From Bacteroidales bacterium (lineage in GTDB: Bacteria > Bacteroidota > Bacteroidia > Bacteroidales > UBA12077), in the NCBI GenBank assembly GCA_030156305.1, contig JASGMZ010000006.1, forward strand, positions 1 through 30,397: a stretch of DNA of 30,397 bases, given 5' to 3'. Below, in pieces: positions 23,941 through 30,397 of the stretch; position 1 is the stretch's first letter; the number at the start of each line of letters is the position of its first letter. Under the pieces are notes generated by a model. That model saw only the letters and a list, made by a program, of their open reading frames with translations, was not told the origin of the DNA and ran no database searches. The translations under genes were made by a program, and so were the position numbers.

Positions 23941-25602
23941 TTATTCTGTTATAAATTCATCTGTCAATTCATCCAAATAAGTCAATCTCATATTTAATGA
24001 TTTCACAAAATCAATTTCAGAATTTCTTGGCTTTGAACCAATCACAATTTCCAAATTTGCATTTTTTTGATTGAAATATTGATATTCTAATAATTGTCCG
24101 ACCGCAATACGAATGGCATATTTACTATCCATATTCTGAGTTGGTTTAATTTCACAATAATACAAATCTTTTCCAAGAGTATATTGTACATCAATGTAGT
24201 CCTTGTTTTCCACATAGCTAACACCCTTTTTTGAAAGATATTTTACAAAAAGTGCTTGCAGTTTTGCGTGTAAGGGTTCAATATTCCTTTGTCCTTTAAT
24301 CCAATAAGAAAAAGATTTAGTAGTTGGGGCATTTGCACCACTACCAGAATACTTCTTTCTTAGTTTTGCATTTGAACTAACCTTCGTTGTATTATCAATC
24401 CAATCAGTGTCAAATTCACCAGTTGTCAACCAATCAATAATATCTGGTTTTTCTGATAAATGTTTTGATAATATCTGCAAAATTTGTTGTGGTAATACTC
24501 GTTGATAACTTCCGTGCATAGAAATCAACTTGTCTTTGTCTGTAAAATCATGCGGATTAAGTAATATTGGATTTTCAAACCAATAATAATTATCAATCGG
24601 ACATTTCCATTGAACCCATGTATAATTCTTTTTCCAATGTTCAAGAAAATTTTCTTTATCATTATCGAAAGCTCTTTTAACTGAAACTTGTTGCCATACT
24701 TGATTATAGTTATCATAAGTATTTAGTTCATCTGCAATTAATTTTCTTTCGTCATCCTCGTTGTGATACACATTTGTTGCAATGCCAACAGCGTATTGAT
24801 TTTTTTCAAATGAGGCAATCATTACTATACATAAATTACCGTCGCTGGAATATTCCAGTAATTTGGGTTTACTCTCCGTATGAAAGACTTTATATTTTCT
24901 CCAAATCCATTTATTATCATTATTCCACTCTTCGTGTCCATATCCATAATCTTTTGAAAATCCTCCAGCACTTACAAAACCAGATGGACCTTTGTAGTTA
25001 TTAGTATTCCACATTATTGGTTTTAAAACACAGGTCTTTGTATTTTGAACAGTAGTTTCTGGAATCCCTGTTTCAACTGATTTATAAATTGGCAACATAT
25101 TGTCAAAAGTATTGAGGATTACCCCATAATCAAGTTTATCTACCTCTACTAACTTTCCAAAAAAGATAAAAGTCCCAATTTGAATAAGGTCTGAACTTAT
25201 TTTTCTAAAATCAAATATTTCACTCCTTTCTCCATTTTGCCAATACCACATCTTATAATCCGAAAAAAGTCCTGGACTTTCTTCATATAAAGTGTTAAGT
25301 TTTTTAATCTTTGGTTTTAGAAGATTAATATCAGGTAATGTTTGACTTGTTTCAAGTGAGAATGCTAATCCAAATCTAAAACCTTCATCCTCAAATCCGA
25401 TATTATACTGAATTTCAGACCTTCCTCCATAATGAAAAGCCCAATCTTTTGTCATAGTGTTTGAGTCGTCAACAAAAATATTGCTATTAGCTTTCTTTTT
25501 TAATCCTTTTAATTTCTTTCTAATATCTTGAAGTTTTCCAATTTCAAAATCTTTGGATTTTTGATTAATCTGATTCGCAATACTTTTTAAACTGTTACTC
25601 AT
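23941..25602 (-). CDS. Predicted restriction-type nuclease (reader-like domain plus C-terminal PD-(D/E)XK)
   Basis: A 553-residue protein I cannot name exactly. Residues 52-130 (WAFHYGGRSEIQYNIGFE, then AFSLETSQTLP) form an N-terminal domain. Residues 191-275 contain YGYGHEEWN, resembling the GFGHEEWL motif in modification-dependent restriction proteins, so I infer a DNA- or base-recognition domain. The C-terminus fits a PD-(D/E)XK nuclease: helix IEPLHAKLQALFVKYL (441-456), Asp471 in DYIDVQY, Glu484 and Lys486 in YCEIKPTQ, then RIAVGQLLEYQYF (498-510), a layout like that of McrC/endonuclease-NS families. No methyltransferase is nearby, so a type IV or abortive defence role is likely. It occupies one cassette. 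Confidence 0.6.
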   Translation of the reverse strand: MSNSLKSIANQINQKSKDFEIGKLQDIRKKLKGLKKKANSNIFVDDSNTMTKDWAFHYGGRSEIQYNIGFEDEGFRFGLAFSLETSQTLPDINLLKPKIKKLNTLYEESPGLFSDYKMWYWQNGERSEIFDFRKISSDLIQIGTFIFFGKLVEVDKLDYGVILNTFDNMLPIYKSVETGIPETTVQNTKTCVLKPIMWNTNNYKGPSGFVSAGGFSKDYGYGHEEWNNDNKWIWRKYKVFHTESKPKLLEYSSDGNLCIVMIASFEKNQYAVGIATNVYHNEDDERKLIADELNTYDNYNQVWQQVSVKRAFDNDKENFLEHWKKNYTWVQWKCPIDNYYWFENPILLNPHDFTDKDKLISMHGSYQRVLPQQILQILSKHLSEKPDIIDWLTTGEFDTDWIDNTTKVSSNAKLRKKYSGSGANAPTTKSFSYWIKGQRNIEPLHAKLQALFVKYLSKKGVSYVENKDYIDVQYTLGKDLYYCEIKPTQNMDSKYAIRIAVGQLLEYQYFNQKNANLEIVIGSKPRNSEIDFVKSLNMRLTYLDELTDEFITE

Positions 25603-25650
25603 AATTGTTTTTTTATTGGTTTAATATATGCAGGATGTTTTTTTAAGCTT

Positions 25651-25887
25651 GCCCATAACGGCAGTATGTCTAAAAACCGATTTTATTTAAAATATTAAAT
25701 CAAATATAATAAAATTTCAGATATTTAAGTCAGTTTTATATTAGTTTTAAAAATCTGTCAACGTTTGATGGTATGGTGTCGTGCGAGATTACGAGGCAAT
25801 TTTCTATCAGTTTATACTGACCTTTTTTACGAGCCACAAACCTTCGAAAACCGCTGAAACCCGCATGCACTATACCATGTGTTGGGC
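25651..25887 (-). repeat. Long attC-like repeat, copy A
   Basis: 237 bp. The left part (GCCCATAAC, GGCAGT, TGTCTAAAAACCG and on through GGTATGGTGTCGTGCGAGA) is shared with copies B and C. The right part differs and ends CGCATGCACTATACCATGTGTTGGGC. Within this copy, ATGGTATGGTG (near 25768) pairs with the CACTATACCAT arm, giving a nested stem ending in GTTGGGC. CAAATATA at 25701-25708 reads TATATTTG on the minus strand, a possible -7 box for the 553-residue gene. Confidence 0.7.
25701..25708 (-). promoter_or_regulatory. Candidate -7 box inside repeat copy A
   Basis: TATATTTG on the minus strand, about 95 bases before the ATG of the 553-residue gene. It also occurs in copy C (29327-29334) and copy D (30321-30328), but copy B has TATATTTA. 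No good -33 TTTG is seen, so promoter activity is only a possibility. Confidence 0.3.
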
Positions 25888-25933
25888 GTATGTAGCTTTT
25901 TAACTTATTATTATTTCTCAGTCCCTATAAAAA

Positions 25934-26944
25934 TTAAGAGACATCGAAGACAATTTTGCCCTCAATCTCAGCATTTTCAATTTTATAATGAACTTCAATT
26001 ACTTTATCTAATGTGAAATGATTTGCAATTTCAGGCTTAATATCACCATTTTCTAACAATTGAAATAAATTAATTAAATCTTCTTTAAACCATTCAGGAT
26101 GCTTTTCCCGTAATCCGCCAATAGAATAAAAAGATGACTTTCTACTGTTAGGTAAAATGTTCCATAATAATATTTTCATAAACTCAAATGGTATATTACC
26201 ACCTTTACCCATAACTGCATTGTAAAATCCAAATGCAACCAATATTCCTCCAGGTTTTAGAGTTTTAAATGATTTTTTAAAATTTTCACCACCAATGGGG
26301 TCAAAAACAGCATCAACACCTTCACTTGACAATTCATGAACGCGCTTCACAAAATCCTCGCTTTTATAGTCTATCGGTATTCCACCATACTTAGTTACAA
26401 TGGCATGTTTTGACTTAGAAGCTGTTCCATACATTTTAAGGTTAAGAAGTTTGCCTAATTGTAGCATGGCTATTCCTACTGCACCGGCAGCACCATGAAT
26501 AAGAATAGTTTTCCCCTCTGAAATTTTGGCGATTCGATGCAACATTTGGTAAGCTGTCATATATGAGAGAATCAAAGTAACAGCTTCTGAGGAATCAATA
26601 TTGTCAGGTACGAGAGTTAATTTTTTCTCAGATAGACAAATATATTCAGAATACGCTCCAATTACTGTCATATCTGCAACTTTGTCACCAACCTGAAATT
26701 CTGTTGAACCTTCGCCCAATTTATCTACAAAACCAACCATATCGTATCCAGGAGTAAAAGGTGGTTTGTCCTTAACATCAGGATATTTACCTTTGCGTAT
26801 CATAACATCGGTAAAATTTGCACTTGTTTTCAAAACTTTAATTCTCACCTCACCCAGCTTAGGTTCGGGTAAAGTTTTTTCTTCAATTAACTGCATAACT
26901 TCTGGTTCTCCAAAATCTGTTATGATTATACGCTTATAACTCAT
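25934..26944 (-). CDS. Zinc-independent MDR-family oxidoreductase (quinone reductase / VAT-1-like)
   Basis: A 336-residue medium-chain dehydrogenase/reductase. The GroES-like N-terminus has TSANFTDVMIRKGKYPDVKDKP and PGYDMVGFVDKLG. The cofactor loop HGAAGAVGIAMLQLGKLL is an AAGxVG form typical of NADPH-dependent quinone reductases, and the Cys/His zinc ligands of alcohol dehydrogenases are missing. FDPIGGENFKKSFKTLKPGG and GGLREKHPEWFKEDL follow. The substrate is probably a quinone or enone. It is the only non-nuclease gene in the cassette array, bounded by the arms at 25881-25896 and 27000-27014. Confidence 0.85.
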   Translation of the reverse strand: MSYKRIIITDFGEPEVMQLIEEKTLPEPKLGEVRIKVLKTSANFTDVMIRKGKYPDVKDKPPFTPGYDMVGFVDKLGEGSTEFQVGDKVADMTVIGAYSEYICLSEKKLTLVPDNIDSSEAVTLILSYMTAYQMLHRIAKISEGKTILIHGAAGAVGIAMLQLGKLLNLKMYGTASKSKHAIVTKYGGIPIDYKSEDFVKRVHELSSEGVDAVFDPIGGENFKKSFKTLKPGGILVAFGFYNAVMGKGGNIPFEFMKILLWNILPNSRKSSFYSIGGLREKHPEWFKEDLINLFQLLENGDIKPEIANHFTLDKVIEVHYKIENAEIEGKIVFDVS

Positions 26945-27007
26945 AAAGCCTCTTTTTTAATAATTTATGTATCATCTAATTTGTCAGTAAAGTCATCTTG
27001 CTATTAC

Positions 27008-27245
27008 GCCCAACGGCAGTCTGTCTAAAAACCGATTTTATTTAAAATATTAAATTAAATATAGTCAATTTTCAGGTATTTAAGTCAGTTTTATACCGGA
27101 TTTAAAAATCTGTCAACGTTTGATGGTATGGTGTCGTGCGAGATTTTAGCACTACATTTCTGTCCGCCGTTACTGAATTTAAAAATAGTAAAAAAGTTTC
27201 ATAAAACCACTTCAACCCGCATTTTTTTTTGATGCCGTGTTATCC
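27008..27245 (-). repeat. Long attC-like repeat, copy B
   Basis: 238 bp, from GCCCAACGGCAGTCTG to GATGCCGTGTTATCC. The left part matches copies A, C and D, and the right part matches copy C closely (ACATTTCTGTCCGCCGTTACTG, then TTTTGATGCCGTGTTA). End pairing is AAC-GGCA against TGCC-GTGTT with two unpaired bases. The left arm, read outward, matches the far end of the oxidoreductase cassette. Confidence 0.7.
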
Positions 27246-27249
27246 AAAT

Positions 27250-27439
27250 GGTGAAGTATAAAAGGTTTTTACCCCCCCACTAAAATCATATCATTACCCA
27301 TAATAACGGTTCGTTCAACACGGAATTCAGATTTGGTGCTGCGCACCCTGTCTGCCGAATTTACCCGCCGGAGGAGGGTTTACTCGTCTCGCCTCAGGCG
27401 AGAGGACAGGCAGGCATCCGAATTCTTAGTTGTTATCGG
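27250..27439 (-). repeat. Short attC-like site (type E, copy 2) with a 68-bp insert
   Basis: Homologous to 23812-23935 along its length, apart from a 68-bp insert (27348-27415) placed right beside the tip hairpin GGTGC-TGC-GCACC. The outer arms are CCCATAATAAC (27297-27307) and GTTATCGG (27432-27439). It ends 18 bases before the stop codon of the DUF262 gene. Confidence 0.65.
27348..27415. repeat. 68-bp palindromic insert in attC-like site E2
   Basis: Absent from the otherwise matching copy at 23812-23935. It contains the stem TCTCGCCT-C-AGGCGAGA (27387-27403) and imperfectly inverted CTGTCTGCC / GGACAGGCAGG ends, and is G+C-richer than its surroundings. It resembles the REP-like hairpins found elsewhere in the window. 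Confidence 0.55.
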
Positions 27440-27457
27440 TTGTGTTTCATTCATTTG

Positions 27458-29149
27458 TCAAACGTTTTTCACTAAAAACTGAATTATTTTTTCTTTCCTT
27501 TTTTGGATTAAATCTCTTGTCCAAGTCGGATTATCTTTTGTCATTTCTTGAATTTCTCTCTGTTGACGCAAGTAAGTATAACTTGCTCTTTTTTCCGCAA
27601 ATGGTTTGTTACCAACTGAACAGTTATGTGATTTTGAAAGCAATAAATAGTTTCCTAAACAGTTGATATATTGGTTTATAAATTCTTCATCATAAGTATC
27701 GTACCCAGCTTCGGGATTTTCTGTCTGAGGAGCAATATGCTCTAATTCAGGACTAATTATTTTATCAAATCTTGTAGGCGAGTAACCGCTTTTTCCTTGT
27801 GATTCAAGATAATTTTCATATTTCCATAACAAGAATTTTGCTGTCAAGTGGTTAATTCCACCCTGTAAAGCTCTTTCCAATTCTCTGTTGTTCCAATAAG
27901 CCCACCACCATGAGTCTGAATCTACATTCTTCATCCATTCAATTCGGTCAATGATTGGTTTTATTGTTAAATTATCTTCTGTGAATTTTTGGTAAACATC
28001 ATTCAGTCGCGAAGTTATATCTGCTCTCGTTCCAATTAATCTGTGGCGAAGTACCATTGACTCCAACTTTTGGCAAAGTTGATTGATTTGATTCAAAGGC
28101 AAACCAAATTTGTATGCCTTAATTATAAAAGGCATTGCAATGCCAATTCCGCCAAGTGTAACAAGAGAGTGGATTTCGATATTTTCTCTTTCATCTTTAC
28201 CAAAAAAGGATGTCAAATGCTCAAAACTTATTGCAAGAGATTGAGTAAAGGACTTAATAAATGGAATTGGATTTTCGTCGGTTAATAATTTGTTAATTTT
28301 ATCAACTGCATTTGTTTCCCAAAGTGAGTTGAAATGAACCCGAAGCGTATAGACCAAAACATCATCTTCATTAATACGATATTCTATTGATGAAATAGAC
28401 TTATAAATCTTTTCAAATCGGTTTTTTATTTCTTCAATTAAGCTTTCTTTTTCCTCACCTCCGTATAGATGGACATTAAACATAAATTGAGCTTTAATTA
28501 TTTCTAAGTTAGAAGGTTTTTTCCCTCTGTTATTTTGAAAAATAAACATTTGGATCGCTTCAGATTCATCTTTAACAGGATGAGTTGTACAAGAAGCATT
28601 CTGGACTGTGTCTAACATTTTTATCAAATAAGATTCGTCTTTATCTGCTAAATGTAAATTGAAAAAGTCAAAAGCAATTACTATCCGTCTTGCAGATTCT
28701 GTTTCAAGTCCATTTTTGTCTTTCTTAATCTGGTCAATTACATAATCTTTGAAAAGTTGTTTATCATAATCAACGGTTTCAAAACGATACGTGGATTTTC
28801 GCTTTATTATATCTTCATAAGTTTCTTCTTCTTTCTCCGATAAAGGTCTAACTTGTAGAATCTTATTAAATAAAGCTGATAAGAAAATGACGATTGTTGT
28901 CAATCTTTGCTGACCGTCAATTACGCCAAATTTATTTTCCGATTTTTCTTCAAAGAGAAAATGCCCGAAATAGTATCTTGATTTTGTTGTGCTTCGATTA
29001 TAGTCTTCTAAGTCAGACAAAAATGTATTTATCTGTTTGGGTAAATTTGATTTTTCAAGTTCTGTGTCCCAAGTATAAGCTCTTTGATAGGCTGGGACGA
29101 AAATTTGATTACCTGCCAACATTTGTTTTATTGTAGTTGATGCTTCCAT
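27458..29149 (-). CDS. DUF262/DUF1524 protein, GmrSD-type (type IV restriction-like)
   Basis: A 563-residue fusion of the two GmrSD halves. The DUF262 N-terminus has FVPAYQRAYTW (17-27), FGHFLFEE, then VIDGQQRLTT (76-85), the nucleotide-binding DGQQR, and IFQNNRGKKPSNLEIIKAQ (203-221). The DUF1524 C-terminus has LEHIAPQ (469-475), LGNYLLLSKSHNCSVGNKPF (498-517) and a following EKR, the His-Me (HNH) finger nuclease core. Known relatives (GmrSD, BrxU) cut DNA with modified cytosines or act in phage defence, driven by nucleotides. No partner gene is needed. It lies alone in its cassette, stop codon 18 bases from an attC-like site. Confidence 0.9.
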   Translation of the reverse strand: MEASTTIKQMLAGNQIFVPAYQRAYTWDTELEKSNLPKQINTFLSDLEDYNRSTTKSRYYFGHFLFEEKSENKFGVIDGQQRLTTIVIFLSALFNKILQVRPLSEKEEETYEDIIKRKSTYRFETVDYDKQLFKDYVIDQIKKDKNGLETESARRIVIAFDFFNLHLADKDESYLIKMLDTVQNASCTTHPVKDESEAIQMFIFQNNRGKKPSNLEIIKAQFMFNVHLYGGEEKESLIEEIKNRFEKIYKSISSIEYRINEDDVLVYTLRVHFNSLWETNAVDKINKLLTDENPIPFIKSFTQSLAISFEHLTSFFGKDERENIEIHSLVTLGGIGIAMPFIIKAYKFGLPLNQINQLCQKLESMVLRHRLIGTRADITSRLNDVYQKFTEDNLTIKPIIDRIEWMKNVDSDSWWWAYWNNRELERALQGGINHLTAKFLLWKYENYLESQGKSGYSPTRFDKIISPELEHIAPQTENPEAGYDTYDEEFINQYINCLGNYLLLSKSHNCSVGNKPFAEKRASYTYLRQQREIQEMTKDNPTWTRDLIQKRKEKIIQFLVKNV

Positions 29150-29529
29150 TTATTAAGTTGTTTAAGTTGTTTATTTACTCCATTAGATTTTCAGCTTCCC
29201 AAGTGTCTAATGCAAATATCAAAATTAGATCCGCCAAATTATGTCGTTATTGTTTTGCATTGTCGTTTTTTCACATTGCAGGTAACGGCAGTCTGTCTAA
29301 AAACCGATTTTATTTAAATATTAAATCAAATATAGTCAATTTTCAAGTATTTAAGTCAGTTTTATACCAGTTTTAAAAATCTGTCAACGTTTGATGGTAT
29401 GGTGTCGTGCGAGATTTTAGCACTACATTTCTGTCCGCCGTTACTGAGTTTAAAAATAGTAAAAAAGTGTCATAAAACCACTTTAACCCACATTTCTTTT
29501 GATGCCGTGTTATGCCCAGTTATATTTTA
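29150..29529. other. Gene-free stretch: leader of the DUF262 gene and repeat copy C
   Basis: 380 bases without a gene: a 130-base leader, then long repeat C (29280-29517), then 12 bases to the stop codon of the next cassette gene. Confidence 0.6.
29280..29517 (-). repeat. Long attC-like repeat, copy C
   Basis: 238 bp, nearly identical to copy B in its interior, with different ends: AGGTAACGGCAGTCTG on the left and GATGCCGTGTTATGCCC on the right. The right end is complementary (15/16 over GTTATGCCCAGTTATA) to the far end of the next cassette at 30264-30279. Confidence 0.75.
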
Positions 29530-30192
29530 TCAATCCACTGGTTCTGCAATTAAATTGATTGAATCATAGAATTCTTCAAAGGATCCACATTTAAATATTT
29601 TCTCCTTTACTTTCTTAATTTCTCCGAAATTACTCCATTCTTTTAAGTTAGATTTTTCAATTTTATAATCCTTAAATCGATAATAAATAAAATTTAAAAT
29701 CTCTTTCCAGGAAATTATTGGTATTTTCTCATATGGAACAATACTACTCTCATTAAAATCTCCAATGGCAATAAATGTTATATAATTCTTATAAATATTG
29801 CAAAAACCTTTTTTTTGTAAGGAAAAAACAACTTTTTGTATTTTTTTATGGCTTATACAACCAACAGATAATAATAATTGAATTAATGTGTTTTTAGATT
29901 CATCAGTCCAAGTTTTGTTTATTTTTGGTGTACTTTTCTTAATTTCAGCTAAACATATAAATATCTTGCCTTTGGGATAGTATTGAAAAAGTTTTGAATT
30001 TTCATCATCTTTCATCCAATTATCGTTGTTCTCAAATAACTCCTTTCTATGCATGAATCTAACACCTATATAATCTATATCAGTAGCATGATCTGAACTT
30101 TGTAATTGACGATGAATGATATAACTATCGTTTCCGAGAAATCCATTTAGTCTGAAATACCAATAAGCTAATTTTTCAGTATTAATATCCAT
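29530..30192 (-). CDS. Small PD-(D/E)XK-like nuclease domain protein (unrecognised family)
   Basis: A 220-residue protein. Its start reads MDINTEKLAYWYFRLNGFLG, like single-domain nuclease-related proteins that begin with W-[YF]-x-R-LNGF. Then SDHATDIDYIGVRF gives the acidic strand and ICLAEIKKSTPKINKTW the E-x-K strand, the order of a PD-(D/E)XK core. The remaining 110 residues are Lys/Ile/Phe-rich with no known domain. I chose the Met 13 codons into the open frame because the residues before it look like translated leader sequence. Single-cassette location and nuclease fold suggest a defence or toxin role; this is inference. Confidence 0.5.
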   Translation of the reverse strand: MDINTEKLAYWYFRLNGFLGNDSYIIHRQLQSSDHATDIDYIGVRFMHRKELFENNDNWMKDDENSKLFQYYPKGKIFICLAEIKKSTPKINKTWTDESKNTLIQLLLSVGCISHKKIQKVVFSLQKKGFCNIYKNYITFIAIGDFNESSIVPYEKIPIISWKEILNFIYYRFKDYKIEKSNLKEWSNFGEIKKVKEKIFKCGSFEEFYDSINLIAEPVD

Positions 30193-30270
30193 GGTCCTGT
30201 TTTTAACAACTATAAATAAATAATTATCCAATAAAAATCAATCAATCATTTTCGAATTTTTTTTATAATT

Positions 30271-30397
30271 GGGCATAACGGCAGTCTGTCTAAAAACTGA
30301 TTTTATTTAAAATATTAAATCAAATATAGTCAATTTTCAGGTATTTAATACCAAGTTGCGTTAAATCATGCAATATTAAATATATTTATTTTAATTT
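30271..30397 (-). repeat. Long attC-like repeat, copy D (cut by the window edge or diverged)
   Basis: GGGCATAACGGCAGTCTG and about 70 further bases match copies A-C up to 30349. Beyond that a 10-base gap relative to the other copies is followed by weaker similarity (TACCAAGTTG...) to the window end. It carries the TATATTTG word on the minus strand (30321-30328). Confidence 0.6.

Larger units (their letters stand above)
25603..25933. other. Gene-free stretch: cassette leader, repeat copy A and trailer
   Basis: It holds the A-rich leader of the 553-residue gene (25603-25644), the cassette-specific arm AAGCTTGCCCATAAC (25645-25659), the long repeat, and 46 bases of trailer before the oxidoreductase stop codon. 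No gene is seen. Confidence 0.6.
26945..27457. other. Gene-free stretch: repeat copy B and short attC-like site E2 in tandem
   Basis: 513 bases with no gene. They hold the leader of the oxidoreductase gene, long repeat B (27008-27245), a block shared with the array's left end (27250-27296), and the second short attC-like site (27297-27439) carrying a 68-bp palindromic insert. About 50 bases between the two sites would be a cassette without a gene, or the trace of one lost. Confidence 0.6.
23812..30397 (-). mobile_element. Integron-like gene cassette array (CALIN-type), continuing past the window edge
   Basis: Four genes, all on the minus strand, are separated by long repeats placed directly after each stop codon. 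Repeat interiors are nearly constant (copies at 25651, 27008, 29280 and 30271; a second type at 23812 and 27250), while the outermost bases vary by gene. For each gene the bases after the stop are the inverted complement of the bases before the start: 13/15 for the 553-residue gene, 10 perfect plus TAGC for the oxidoreductase, 15/16 for the small nuclease-like gene, weak for the DUF262 gene. All ends carry AAC/GTT cores. This is how integron cassettes pair R'' with their own R'. The gene direction places any integrase to the right, outside the window. Confidence 0.65.

Noticed and set aside
29137..29376. Plus-strand frame between the DUF262 gene and repeat C
   Set aside because: It starts in the DUF262 leader and translates the repeat; no copy-to-copy frame conservation is seen.
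23812..30397. CRISPR array
   Set aside because: The repeats are 76-240 bp, flank whole genes and have no regular spacers.
23812..30397. Insertion sequences or MITEs around each gene
   Set aside because: The end repeats differ from gene to gene while the interior is shared, and no transposase is present; a transposon would show the opposite.
1..30397. tRNA or rRNA genes
   Set aside because: The intergenic gaps were read for cloverleaf and CCA-like ends and none was recognised.

Overview
The window looks like a chromosomal segment of an anaerobic or facultative member of the Bacteroidota (Bacteroidales/Marinilabiliales-like). The base composition is A+T-rich. Most genes lack a Shine-Dalgarno sequence, and several promoters read TTTG-N19-21-TAnnTTTG, the Bacteroidetes sigma factor pattern. 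The gene content agrees: AddAB-type helicase-nucleases split by a TIGR01212 radical SAM gene, a phosphofructokinase with pyrophosphate-type residues, and a NifX / Mrp-ferredoxin / DUF134 cluster typical of anaerobes.

Positions 1-1150 hold the 3' part of glmS on the plus strand, ending at a terminator that also serves the opposing operon. Positions 1148-9906 (minus strand) are one long, tightly packed cluster. It starts with a DUF134 regulator and continues with a DUF5320 protein, a zinc ribbon protein, three NifX/NifB-type proteins, two MinD/Mrp ATPases carrying inserted 2x[4Fe-4S] ferredoxin domains, a CoA-disulfide-reductase-like flavoprotein, a methyltransferase, a VOC protein, a metallo-beta-lactamase-fold protein, a DUF89 phosphatase and a CGGC-domain protein. 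Together they suggest assembly or handling of an iron-sulfur or other metal cofactor; the product is unknown. A perfect 16-bp palindrome lies exactly between the -33 and -7 boxes of the DUF134 promoter and is the likely operator. A long-loop terminator sits after the second gene.

Positions 9994-23738 are ordinary housekeeping sequence: a thioesterase, mnmA, the AddA-like, radical SAM and AddB-like genes, pfkA, ribE, comF and a conserved 468-residue protein of unknown function. Gene gaps here contain small REP-like palindromes (CCTGCC-N4-GGCAGG, three copies) and a 51-bp dispersed repeat, one copy of which supplies the comF stop codon.

Positions 23812 to the right edge are accessory. Four genes, all on the minus strand, are each followed immediately after the stop codon by a long repeat: a 553-residue restriction-like protein, an MDR oxidoreductase, a DUF262/DUF1524 (GmrSD-type) protein and a small PD-(D/E)XK-like protein. 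The repeats share constant interiors (about 237 bp in one family, a 76-bp hairpin in the other). Their outer ends vary, and in three of the four units the sequence 3' of a gene is the inverted complement of the sequence 5' of the same gene, with AAC/GTT cores. This is how integron cassettes and attC sites are built. I propose an integron-like (CALIN-type) cassette array rich in antiphage-type nucleases. No integrase is visible in the window.
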